Part shown: piece by piece, positions 15,657-22,423 of the stretch
How the letters are laid out: each line of letters opens with the position of its first letter
Numbering within the stretch: position 1 is the first letter of the stretch
Source of the DNA: Burkholderia sp.
GTDB lineage: Bacteria; Pseudomonadota; Gammaproteobacteria; Burkholderiales; Burkholderiaceae
Assembly (NCBI GenBank): GCA_028292565.1
Contig: JAQGMD010000362.1
Coordinates: 1 to 30,268 of the forward strand
Reading direction: 5' to 3'
Length of the DNA: 30,268 nucleotides
Translations under genes and position numbers: made by a program
Notes under the pieces: model-generated
Databases searched by the model: none
Told to the model about the DNA's origin: nothing
Seen by the model: the letters and a program-made list of their open reading frames with translations, nothing else

Positions 15657-16172
15657 TTAAACCGGATACACCACGTCGTTCGCCAGCATCGTGGTGTCGT
15701 AAATCGCCTGCCGTTCCTTCAGCAACAATCCCTTGTCCGTGACCACGAAGCGGTCGAAATAACGGCCCGCCAGGTGCAGCGTGGTGGGGCCGTCCACCAG
15801 CGTTTGCAGCAGCATGAAATTCGACTGTGCCGTGAATTCGCCGTCCGACAGCTGCTGCAGGATGCGCACGTTTCCAACCACATGCAGGTTGTAACGCGGA
15901 GCAAACATCTGCGTGCGTGAGATCGCAACCGCGCGGTCATGCAACATACCCTTACCTTCCGCATACACCAGGCCGACTGGCAAGCCGGAGTCAGCATTCT
16001 CCTTTGCGGTCAGCCGGTAAACAGCATCTTCGGCAAAGAACTCGGGCCACTTTTCCACTTCGCCTGAATCGAGAACCGCGCAATATTCCGCATTGAATTC
16101 TTCCACGGCGAAGCGCAGGTTGCGCGCACTGATCTGTTCCACGGCGGTCGCCTCATATCCTGTGAGTTTCAT
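15657..16172 (-). CDS. Ring-hydroxylating oxygenase small (beta) subunit
   Basis: The 171-residue protein has the SnoaL/NTF2-like cone fold pattern of Rieske oxygenase beta subunits. FNAEYCAVLDSGEVEKWPEFFAEDAVYRL is near the start and SRTQMFAPRYNLHVVGNVRI is in the middle. It is a structural partner of the alpha subunit, whose gene lies 13 bases upstream on the same strand. It is the last gene of the ferredoxin-alpha-beta operon. Inferred role: part of the 6-hydroxypicolinate 3-monooxygenase (PicB). Confidence 0.85.
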   Translation of the reverse strand: MKLTGYEATAVEQISARNLRFAVEEFNAEYCAVLDSGEVEKWPEFFAEDAVYRLTAKENADSGLPVGLVYAEGKGMLHDRAVAISRTQMFAPRYNLHVVGNVRILQQLSDGEFTAQSNFMLLQTLVDGPTTLHLAGRYFDRFVVTDKGLLLKERQAIYDTTMLANDVVYPV

Positions 16173-16185
16173 TTTGTAGCGCCTT

Positions 16186-17475
16186 TTATACGTCCATGAT
16201 TTCGCGGTAGTGCTTGTACATCGCGCGTATCGCCGCTTCCGAAATCAGTGACTTGGTCGTGCCGATCTTGCCCGAATCCAGCTTGATCACGCTGGCCTCG
16301 GTCGTGGATTTGGTGATGCCCTCTTGCGTAAAGCGGAGCGCCTCATTATCTTCCAGCCCGAGGAAGCCGGACGGTCCCATCAGGTTGCCCTGCCGCAGGC
16401 GATGACGGGTCATCTCGTCCGTGTCGTCTTCGTAGCCGAACATGGTCCACATCATCACGAAGCTGTTCGGACCGTTGGGAACAATGTGACGTACACCGAG
16501 CGTGTTCATTTCGCGCTGTGCGATCAGGTTCGGCCAGATGGTTTGCATCGTGACCGACCAGGGCGAATCGAATTCCTTGACGTACTCAAGAAAGCGTTCG
16601 TCCTGCAGCTTCATGTCATGGAACGAACGCATTTCCTTCTTGGTGTCCGCGCTCACCGTCGCGTACTTATCCTCTTTCTTGGCCGACGCCATCGTTCCGT
16701 GCACGCCGTATTTGCCGTCCGCGATCATGGCGGATTCATTGCCGGCGACCAGCAGGCCGAACACCACCAGGAAGGAATGCAGCAGCGTCGCGTGGTACGG
16801 GTCCTTCAGGTTCTCGTGGTACATCTTCCAGTTGGCCGGCACTTCATTCTTGTAGTAGCCATGGATGCGCAGCTTCTTGCCGTTGAAGAGGACGTCGAAG
16901 TCTTTCAGGATTTCCGGTGTCAGGTAGTCTTCCAGCGACTCCATGTCCTGGCAGAACGATGCGAACACCACGCCATTGCGCGTCGCGACGTTCAGCTTCT
17001 TCAGGCCATGGTCTTCATTGCGGAAGTCCTTCGGCATGCCGCCTTCTTTGTTAACGCCGCGCTTGAACGGAACGCCTTGCAGGTTGCCCTTCAGGTCGTA
17101 CGACCACTGGTGATAAGGGCAGACGAATTCCTTGTTGTTGCCGCGCGAGTTGCGGCAGAGTTCCGCGCCGCGGTGCGCACAACGGTTCTCAAACACATTG
17201 ATGCTGCCATCTTCCGCACGCGAAACGATTACCGGCGTCGGGCCGACGTACGAGCGTTTGTAATCGCCGGCGTTGGGTACTTCCGCCTCGAGCGCGACAT
17301 AATTCCAGGTCCGTCCATGGAATATCCTTTCCACTTCACGTTCGTAGATCGCGTCGCTGGTGTACACCCAGTCAGGTATGCAATCCAGGCCTTCTTTCGG
17401 CCACACATGCTGCTCCATCTCGAGGTCTTTTTTGGTGCCGGCGGTCCGACCGAGGACCGCTTGTGATTGAAACAT
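16186..17475 (-). CDS. Rieske oxygenase large (alpha) subunit (putative 6-hydroxypicolinate 3-monooxygenase)
   Basis: The 429-residue catalytic subunit has an N-terminal Rieske [2Fe-2S] domain: C99-x-H101 in NRCAHRG and C119-x2-H122 in CPYHQW. The C-terminal catalytic domain carries the mononuclear iron facial triad H228, H233 (DPYHATLLH) and D376 (GLEDNEA). D225 is in the position of the electron-bridging Asp. The sequence resembles aromatic-acid ring hydroxylases of the anthranilate/salicylate type. AGGAG lies 8 bases before the chosen ATG. A second Met at codon 20 lacks a ribosome binding site. It hydroxylates an aromatic ring with O2 and electrons from the Rieske ferredoxin encoded just upstream. 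Its substrate is inferred from the neighbouring PicC- and NicX-type genes. Confidence 0.9.
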   Translation of the reverse strand: MFQSQAVLGRTAGTKKDLEMEQHVWPKEGLDCIPDWVYTSDAIYEREVERIFHGRTWNYVALEAEVPNAGDYKRSYVGPTPVIVSRAEDGSINVFENRCAHRGAELCRNSRGNNKEFVCPYHQWSYDLKGNLQGVPFKRGVNKEGGMPKDFRNEDHGLKKLNVATRNGVVFASFCQDMESLEDYLTPEILKDFDVLFNGKKLRIHGYYKNEVPANWKMYHENLKDPYHATLLHSFLVVFGLLVAGNESAMIADGKYGVHGTMASAKKEDKYATVSADTKKEMRSFHDMKLQDERFLEYVKEFDSPWSVTMQTIWPNLIAQREMNTLGVRHIVPNGPNSFVMMWTMFGYEDDTDEMTRHRLRQGNLMGPSGFLGLEDNEALRFTQEGITKSTTEASVIKLDSGKIGTTKSLISEAAIRAMYKHYREIMDV

Positions 17476-17567
17476 CGTTCTCGCTCCTATCTACATTTCA
17501 GGGTGAGGGACTGAGCTTTCATTCTTTCGCTCTCGTGCTAAAAGCTCAGTATTGTTGTTTGTTCCGG

Positions 17568-17873
17568 TCAGACGTCGACGAGAATGTCATCGCCTTCGAG
17601 CTTCACCGGATATACCTTGATGTCTTCCGTCAGCGGCGCGCACTGCGCCTTGCCGGTACGGATATCGAAGCGGCCCTGGTGCAAAGGGCACTCGATGCAG
17701 CCGTCCTCGAAGTAGCCATCCGAAAGGAAAGCGTATTGATGGGTGCACACGTTGCCGGTCGCAAAATATTCACCCTTGTCGCAATATAGTGCGACCTGCT
17801 GGCCGGATGCCTCAACGCCGAGAACATCGCCTTCCGCCAATTCGTTTTTTGAAGCCAGTTTCACCCACGCCAT
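17568..17873 (-). CDS. Rieske-type [2Fe-2S] ferredoxin
   Basis: A 101-residue electron carrier for the oxygenase, with the Rieske ligands in CTHQ and CPLHQG separated by the usual loop. I chose the ATG at 17873 (MAWVKLAS) because AGGAG lies 6 bases before it. The frame also allows a TTG start at 17894, which would crowd the operator and has no ribosome binding site. It is the first gene of the Rieske operon, 92 bases before the alpha subunit. A ferredoxin reductase is not encoded in the operon or elsewhere in the window, so electrons must come from a reductase encoded elsewhere. Confidence 0.9.
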   Translation of the reverse strand: MAWVKLASKNELAEGDVLGVEASGQQVALYCDKGEYFATGNVCTHQYAFLSDGYFEDGCIECPLHQGRFDIRTGKAQCAPLTEDIKVYPVKLEGDDILVDV

Positions 17874-17897
17874 GCCACGCTCCTGATACGTCAATAT

Positions 17898-17917
17898 TTA
17901 ATCAGCATACTGACTAA
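17898..17917. promoter_or_regulatory. PicR-like operator site 3 (Rieske operon)
   Basis: TTAATCAGCATACTGACTAA. The 16-base core TCAGCATACTGACTAA (17902-17917) is identical to site 5. It lies 24 bases before the ferredoxin ATG and just downstream of the promoter, so bound protein would block the transcription start. Confidence 0.75.
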
Positions 17918-17918
17918 T

Positions 17919-17947
17919 AAGGTAGATCTTAAGAAAGTTTCTGTCAA
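17919..17947 (-). promoter_or_regulatory. Promoter for the ferredoxin-Rieske operon
   Basis: On the minus strand TTGACA (17947-17942) is a perfect -35. A 17-base spacer leads to TACCTT (17924-17919), a weak -10. The layout mirrors the TRAP promoter (TTGACA, 17 bases, TAC..T). Confidence 0.55.
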
Positions 17948-18004
17948 TGACAGCCTATCAATAATTGCAAGTTTATTTATTTTCGGCGCCCTATTGATCC
18001 TCCG

Positions 18005-18040
18005 GCACATGGATGACAACCGCGGTTGTCATCCATGTGC
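18005..18040. terminator. 36-bp perfect palindrome downstream of the ABC operon
   Basis: The left half GCACATGGATGACAACCG (18005-18022) is followed directly by its exact reverse complement (18023-18040) with no unpaired centre. It lies 60 bases after the ABC permease stop and may act as a terminator hairpin for that operon. No T-run follows on the minus strand. The lack of a loop base and the length are unusual, so a protein-binding role is also possible. Confidence 0.5.
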
Positions 18041-18070
18041 TGCCGGACTGGGCATTCATTCAGTCACTCA

Positions 18071-18090
18071 TTTACTAAGAGCTCAGTAAA
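18071..18090. promoter_or_regulatory. Variant PicR-like palindrome (site 4)
   Basis: TTACTAAG (18072-18079) and CTCAGTAA (18082-18089) resemble the operator half-sites but are separated by 2 bases instead of 4. It is placed just after the ABC permease stop and about 125 bases upstream of the Rieske promoter. It could be a secondary or decayed site. Confidence 0.3.
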
Positions 18091-18099
18091 CGCCGAAGA

Positions 18100-18864
18100 T
18101 CAATCGTGCTGGCGCCATGGGGTTGCCCATTTTTCAAGCCATGCGAGCGCTCCGAACAATCCGATTCCCATCGCCACCAGCACAAAAATGGCAGCGAACA
18201 CACGCGGCGTATCGAAGGTGCCTTGCGCGCTCAGGATCACATAGCCCAGCCCACGCTGCGACGAAACGAACTCACCGACGATCGCACCGATCAGGGCGAG
18301 CGAAATTGCGACTTTCATGCCGGTCAGGATCGACGGCAAGGCGCTGGGCAGGCGAACCTTGAAGAAAAAGTCGCGCCGCGAACCCTTGAGCACGCGTCCC
18401 AGATCGAGCACATCCGGCGGTACTGAACGCAAGCCATGCACGGTATCGACGATGATTGCAAAGATCGCAATCAGGAACGCGATCGCGATTTTGGGTTCGG
18501 CGCCCGTGCCCATCCAGATGACGAACAGCGGCGCGACCGCAACCTTCGGGACGCTGTTGAATGCAATGATGAGCGGATAGATCGCGCTCTCGAACCACTT
18601 TGATGCCACCAGCAACACCGCGATGCCCACGCCGACGATCACCGCCAACGCGAAGCCAGCCAGCGTGGTCAGCATCGTGTACCAGGCATGGTCGAGATAC
18701 CACAGCCACTCGGCCCGCAATTCGAGCAGGACGACACTCGGCGGCGGCACCATGATCGGACGCACCTTCAACACACGCACCAATACTTCCCACAGAACCA
18801 GAAAGATCACCAGCGATGAAACCGCTACCAGGCCGTGCCGCGCCTTACCAAGCATTTTCGTCAT
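18100..18864 (-). CDS. ABC transporter permease (SsuC/NitT/TauT type)
   Basis: A 254-residue inner-membrane permease with about six hydrophobic helices, the size of SsuC/TauC-type permeases. The cytoplasmic coupling segment is visible near residues 150-190 (DVLDLGRVLKGSRRDFFFKVRLPSALPSILTGMKVAISLALIG), in the usual EAA-loop position. It overlaps the ATPase gene by 4 bases (18861-18864). It is the last gene of the binding protein-ATPase-permease operon and ends about 60 bases before the 36-bp palindrome. Confidence 0.93.
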   Translation of the reverse strand: MTKMLGKARHGLVAVSSLVIFLVLWEVLVRVLKVRPIMVPPPSVVLLELRAEWLWYLDHAWYTMLTTLAGFALAVIVGVGIAVLLVASKWFESAIYPLIIAFNSVPKVAVAPLFVIWMGTGAEPKIAIAFLIAIFAIIVDTVHGLRSVPPDVLDLGRVLKGSRRDFFFKVRLPSALPSILTGMKVAISLALIGAIVGEFVSSQRGLGYVILSAQGTFDTPRVFAAIFVLVAMGIGLFGALAWLEKWATPWRQHD

Positions 18865-19658
18865 GCAGCCTTCCCCTCTGCATGGTCTTCCTTGAGCAGG
18901 CCCATATCTTCGAACATTTCACGTATGCGGTTACAGTAGCGGCCGAATTCCGGCGATTCCCTCACTGCCAGGCGGCGTGGCCGCGGTAAATCAATGGTCA
19001 GGATTTCGGCGATCTTACCGGGGCGCGGAGAGAACACCACCACACGGTCGGCGAGGAACACCGCTTCGGCAATACCATGCGTGACGAACATCACGGTATT
19101 GCGAGTCTCCAGCCAGATCCGCTGCAGTTCGACGTTCATCTGGTCACGCGTCAATGCGTCGAGCGCGCCGAACGGTTCGTCCATCAGCAGCAAGGCCGGA
19201 TCGTCGATCAGGGCCCGGCAAATTGCGGCACGTTGCCGCATTCCGCCGGACAGTTCCCTCGGGTAGCGATTACCGAAATCCGTGAGCCCGGTCAGCTTGA
19301 GCAGTCCGGCCATCTTCTTCCGGTAGTCGTTCCGCGATTTTTTCTTGAACTCGATCGGCAACAGGATATTGTCTTCAACGCTGCGCCACTCCAGTAGCGC
19401 GTCACGCTGAAACACCATGCCGATATTGTCAGGCGGGCCGTTGACCGTACGGCCCTGCACCTTCAGCTCGCCTTCGCTGACCGTTTCCAGTCCGGCCACG
19501 CAGCGCAGGAAAGTGCTCTTCCCGCAGCCGCTTGGCCCGAGGATGCTGACAAATTCGCCCGGCCGGATATCGAGTGAAATCGATTCGAGCGCGAGCACAC
19601 CGCGCTCGCCGGGATACGTCTTGCGTACATTCCGTGCTTCTACTGCGAGTGTCGTCAT
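18861..19658 (-). CDS. ABC transporter ATP-binding protein (SsuB/TauB type)
   Basis: A 265-residue ATPase with a complete set of motifs: Walker A GPSGCGKST (41-49), Q84 in the Q-loop, signature LSGGM (136-140), Walker B LLLMDE (156-161) and switch His194. The class belongs to the nitrate/sulfonate/taurine importer group, where two ATPases power two SsuC-type permeases. It overlaps by 4 bases with both neighbours, so the three proteins are made in a coupled manner. Confidence 0.95.
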   Translation of the reverse strand: MTTLAVEARNVRKTYPGERGVLALESISLDIRPGEFVSILGPSGCGKSTFLRCVAGLETVSEGELKVQGRTVNGPPDNIGMVFQRDALLEWRSVEDNILLPIEFKKKSRNDYRKKMAGLLKLTGLTDFGNRYPRELSGGMRQRAAICRALIDDPALLLMDEPFGALDALTRDQMNVELQRIWLETRNTVMFVTHGIAEAVFLADRVVVFSPRPGKIAEILTIDLPRPRRLAVRESPEFGRYCNRIREMFEDMGLLKEDHAEGKAA

Positions 19659-20683
19659 TTACCTTGCGCCTTGGTGAAGATCTCAGGACGGATCAGGCCG
19701 GCTTCGTAATACTCTTTACCGGCGTGTCCCGGTTTGATCAGGCCAGCGTCGGTCAGTGTCTTCACCGCTGCATTCCAGTCCGCCTCGATCGGTACGCCGA
19801 CTGGCTGGCCGGCGGAGTTGGGCGATTTGAAGAACATCTTCAGGGCATCGATTTGTCCGCGCAATATCTTCTTGTCGATGCGTGCCTGCGGGCGTTGGGC
19901 AATGATCGCGTCGGCAGCTTCATCCTCATGACCGTCGTGGATGTACTGCCATGCGCCTGCGACGATGCTCGCAAATTTGCTGATGGCTTCACGTTTGGTC
20001 TTCAGTTTTTCTTCGGTGGTAAAGATGCCGAAGCTAGGCATGTGCAATCCGTAGTCGGCAAATTGGATCGCTTCCGAAGGACGCGTCGCCTGAACGGCCG
20101 GCAGGACGAACGGGATGGTCGAAAATACGGCATCGGTACGGCCGGCGGCATAGGTGCCGATCTTTCCTGACGCGTCGACGTTGATCAGCTCGAGATCGCC
20201 TTTCTTCAGGCCGCCTGCTGCGAGGAAGGCGTCGATGAACGGCGCCTCGAGCGAGCCGGCGGTGTAAGCAACCTTCTTGCCCTTGAGGTCCTTCGGTCCC
20301 TTGATGCCGGCACCGGCAGGCACCAGCAGTCCCACGTCGCTCGAACGTGCGAACACGCCGATCGCCTTGACCGGCAGGCCTTTCTCGCGTGCGATCATCA
20401 TCGAAGCGAGGGCGGCGTGGCCGATATCGAACTGGTCGCTTGAGCCGACGATCTGCACCGTGGTCACCGAGCCGTTGCCATCTTCCAGGGTAACGTCGAG
20501 TCCCGCCTGTTTGAACCAGCCTTTTTGCTGGGCGAGATGGAATGGCGCTTGTACGCCCCAGGGTGTCCAGTCGAGGCGCACCTTCAGTTTTTCCAGGTTC
20601 TGGGCGGCGGCAGTTGATGCCAATCCCAGGCCAAGAGAACAGATCAGGGTCGAAACCCATGCCTTCACGATGCCTTTAGCCAT
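19655..20683 (-). CDS. ABC transporter substrate-binding protein (NMT1/THI5-like)
   Basis: A 342-residue periplasmic protein. A Sec signal peptide (KAWVSTLICSLGLGLASTAAAQ) is followed by a mature NMT1/SsuA-like domain: KVRLDWTPWGVQAPFHLAQQKGWFKQAGLDV, then a GSSDQFDIGHAALASMMIAREKG segment. I chose the ATG at 20683 because AAGGAAG lies just before it and the signal peptide starts there; the frame is open upstream to 20740. Homologues bind pyrimidine precursors, sulfonates, aromatic acids and others. The ligand here is not determined. The PicR-like operator upstream suggests a pyridine carboxylate. The TRAP system downstream offers an alternative uptake route. Confidence 0.92.
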   Translation of the reverse strand: MAKGIVKAWVSTLICSLGLGLASTAAAQNLEKLKVRLDWTPWGVQAPFHLAQQKGWFKQAGLDVTLEDGNGSVTTVQIVGSSDQFDIGHAALASMMIAREKGLPVKAIGVFARSSDVGLLVPAGAGIKGPKDLKGKKVAYTAGSLEAPFIDAFLAAGGLKKGDLELINVDASGKIGTYAAGRTDAVFSTIPFVLPAVQATRPSEAIQFADYGLHMPSFGIFTTEEKLKTKREAISKFASIVAGAWQYIHDGHEDEAADAIIAQRPQARIDKKILRGQIDALKMFFKSPNSAGQPVGVPIEADWNAAVKTLTDAGLIKPGHAGKEYYEAGLIRPEIFTKAQGK

Positions 20684-20797
20684 TTTTTCTTCCTTGTTCG
20701 AGTGAGTTCGGGTTGAACGTCGTTCGTTTGCATGAAACATGCCTGCCTCCCGGCTGCTTCATTTTTTTATGCGGCCGCCATGCCGAACCACCTGCAT

Positions 20798-20817
20798 TTG
20801 TTCAGCATACTGACTAA
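20798..20817. promoter_or_regulatory. PicR-like operator site 5 (ABC operon)
   Basis: TTGTTCAGCATACTGACTAA. The core TCAGCATACTGACTAA matches site 3 exactly, and the left end is more degenerate. It is located just downstream of a good promoter facing the ABC operon. Confidence 0.75.
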
Positions 20818-20822
20818 GTAGC

Positions 20823-20850
20823 AGTATAAATTAAACGGGTGGGCTGTCAA
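20823..20850 (-). promoter_or_regulatory. Promoter for the ABC transporter operon
   Basis: On the minus strand TTGACA (20850-20845) and TATACT (20828-20823) are separated by 16 bases. This is the best matching promoter in the window. Operator site 5 begins 5 bases further downstream, over the expected transcription start. Confidence 0.65.
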
Positions 20851-21150
20851 TATGGGGGATGGGTGTAGGCGGGGTAAATGTGACTTAGCGGTGCGGGGGC
20901 GCACCCTGGCAGTGCGCGGGTGCACCGATTGGGTTGCCTCCCCTTTCCCGCAAGTCGGTCGAAGGCAGGGTTTCGCGAACCAGGGTTCGCGCTGCCGGAG
21001 CCGGTTTGGCTTGCAAGCCAAAGCGTCGGGCGCGGAGCGGGGGCCGGGGGGGTGCAGCGGGGAATTCGGACAGCATGCTGTCCGCCCGCGGAACGGTCTG
21101 CGCTTGCAAGAGGTAAGGTATGCACTACGTGACGAGCCGACTCACCCAAA

Positions 21151-21176
21151 CCCTCTCCCGCTTGCGGGACAGGGGC
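21151..21176. terminator. Hairpin repeat after the CoA-transferase gene
   Basis: CCCTCTCCCG and CGGGACAGGG form an imperfect stem around CTTG, a few bases beyond the CoA-transferase stop. The flanking CTCACCCAAACCCTCTCCCG resembles a widely dispersed intergenic repeat of proteobacteria. It may end the tct operon transcript; no T-run is seen. Confidence 0.4.
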
Positions 21177-21180
21177 TAAA

Positions 21181-22407
21181 TCAGCCTGCCTGGACCGTGG
21201 CTTCTTCGATAACTCCCTCGGCGAGGAATCCGTCGATCTCGAGATCGTCATATCCATATTCCCGCAGCAACTCCCGCGTATGCTCGCCGAGCATAGGCGC
21301 ATGACGCGTAATCTGCGTCGGCGTTTTCGAAAAATGTATCGGACAACCCAGCGCCTTCGTAGGACCCGCCTGAGGATGTTCGAGGTTGACCACCATATTG
21401 CGCGCCAGTGTCTGCGGATGCGAAAGAGCTTCCCCTATCGTATGCACCGGACCCACAGGCACGCCGGCGGCGTCGAACACCTCCATCCATTCCGCCCGGG
21501 TGCGCGTAACAAGCACCGCGCTCATTTCAGTGGTCAGCGCATCAAGATTCTGCATGCGGTCGGAATTAGTCACATAACGTGGATCGTCCCGCCACTCCGG
21601 ATGTCCCATCACATCGGCGATACGCTCCCAGTTCGACTGGTTGGCGCCGCCGATATTGATCCACCCGTCGCTTGCCCGAAATGCCTGGTAAGGCGCGGTC
21701 AGCAAATGCGCGGAGCCGGTGGGCCCAGACGACTGGCCGTTCGCGAAGTAGATGGCCGCCTGCCAATAGGTCTGCTGCAATGCCGCCTCCATCAGCGAGG
21801 TATCGACCACCTGGCCCTCGCCGGTCTTCAGCTTGTGCGCATAGGCCGCGGTGATGCCGACCACCGCGAGGATGCCGGCGTTGATGTCCGCAATCGAGTT
21901 GCCGGTTTTCGCCGGCGCCCTGCCCGGTTCGCCGGTGACGGACATCAATCCGGAAAAACCCTGCGCGATCAGGTCGAACCCGCCCTTGTCGCCAAACGGA
22001 CCGTCGCGGCCGTAGCCGGAGACCGAGCAATAAATCAGGCCGGGGTTGACCGCCGACAGGACGTCATAGCCGAGACCGAGTTTTTCCAACGTACCGCGTC
22101 GGTAGTTCTCCGTAAGGACGTCGGCGTCCTTCACCATGCGCAGCAGGATGTCGCGTCCCTTGGCATGCTTGAGATTGAGGGCGATGCCGCGCTTGTTTCG
22201 GTTGAGGATCATGAACGGGGCTGATACGCCATTGACCCGCGGCTCACGGTAGCTGCGCGAGTCATCGCCACCCGGAAGCTTTTCGACCTTGATGACATCG
22301 GCGCCCATGTCGGCCAACATCATCCCGCAAGTAGGCCCGGCCATGATCTGCGCGAGTTCCAGGACCCGCATTCCGGCCAAGGGGCCGGTGTGTTTGCTGC
22401 TCTTCAT
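21181..22407 (-). CDS. CaiB/BaiF-family CoA-transferase
   Basis: A 408-residue class III CoA-transferase, which moves CoA between carboxylic acids through an aspartyl intermediate. The N-terminal LAGMRVLELAQIMAGPTCGMMLADMGADVIKVE and the GGFDLIAQGFSGLMSVTG segment are typical. D145 in that segment is the likely catalytic Asp. The C-terminal segment GVPVGPVHTIGEALSHPQ is also conserved. I chose the ATG at 22407 (MKSSKHTG), which leaves 16 bases after tctA; the upstream ATG at 22449 would overlap tctA and adds atypical residues. It is the last gene of an operon with a tripartite transporter, so it probably activates the imported acid. Donor and substrate are unknown. Confidence 0.93.
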   Translation of the reverse strand: MKSSKHTGPLAGMRVLELAQIMAGPTCGMMLADMGADVIKVEKLPGGDDSRSYREPRVNGVSAPFMILNRNKRGIALNLKHAKGRDILLRMVKDADVLTENYRRGTLEKLGLGYDVLSAVNPGLIYCSVSGYGRDGPFGDKGGFDLIAQGFSGLMSVTGEPGRAPAKTGNSIADINAGILAVVGITAAYAHKLKTGEGQVVDTSLMEAALQQTYWQAAIYFANGQSSGPTGSAHLLTAPYQAFRASDGWINIGGANQSNWERIADVMGHPEWRDDPRYVTNSDRMQNLDALTTEMSAVLVTRTRAEWMEVFDAAGVPVGPVHTIGEALSHPQTLARNMVVNLEHPQAGPTKALGCPIHFSKTPTQITRHAPMLGEHTRELLREYGYDDLEIDGFLAEGVIEEATVQAG

Positions 22408-22423
22408 ATTCTTGTCTACCTGA

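Larger units (their letters stand above)
20684..21180. other. Gene-free region: ABC promoter plus hairpin-rich DNA
   Basis: No convincing gene lies in these 497 bases. The part next to the ABC gene holds a leader of about 130 bases, the operator and the promoter. From about 20960 to 21176 there is a run of palindromes: CGCGAACC / GGTTCGCG (20974-20991), TTTGGCTTGCAAGCCAAA (21005-21022), CGGACAGCATGCTGTCCG (21067-21084) and a CCCG / CGGG hairpin near 21151-21176. Open frames here are short, in several frames and low in confidence. Confidence 0.6.

Noticed and set aside
16324..17466. 380-codon plus-strand frame over the Rieske alpha gene
   Set aside because: Shadow of a gene with intact Rieske and iron-ligand motifs.
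17874..17894. TTG start for the Rieske ferredoxin at 17894
   Set aside because: The ATG at 17873 has AGGAG at proper distance, while TTG has none and almost touches the operator.
20847..21302. Several short frames on both strands in the hairpin-rich gap
   Set aside because: Mutually overlapping, Arg/Pro-rich, no ribosome binding sites, and explained by palindromic GC-rich DNA.
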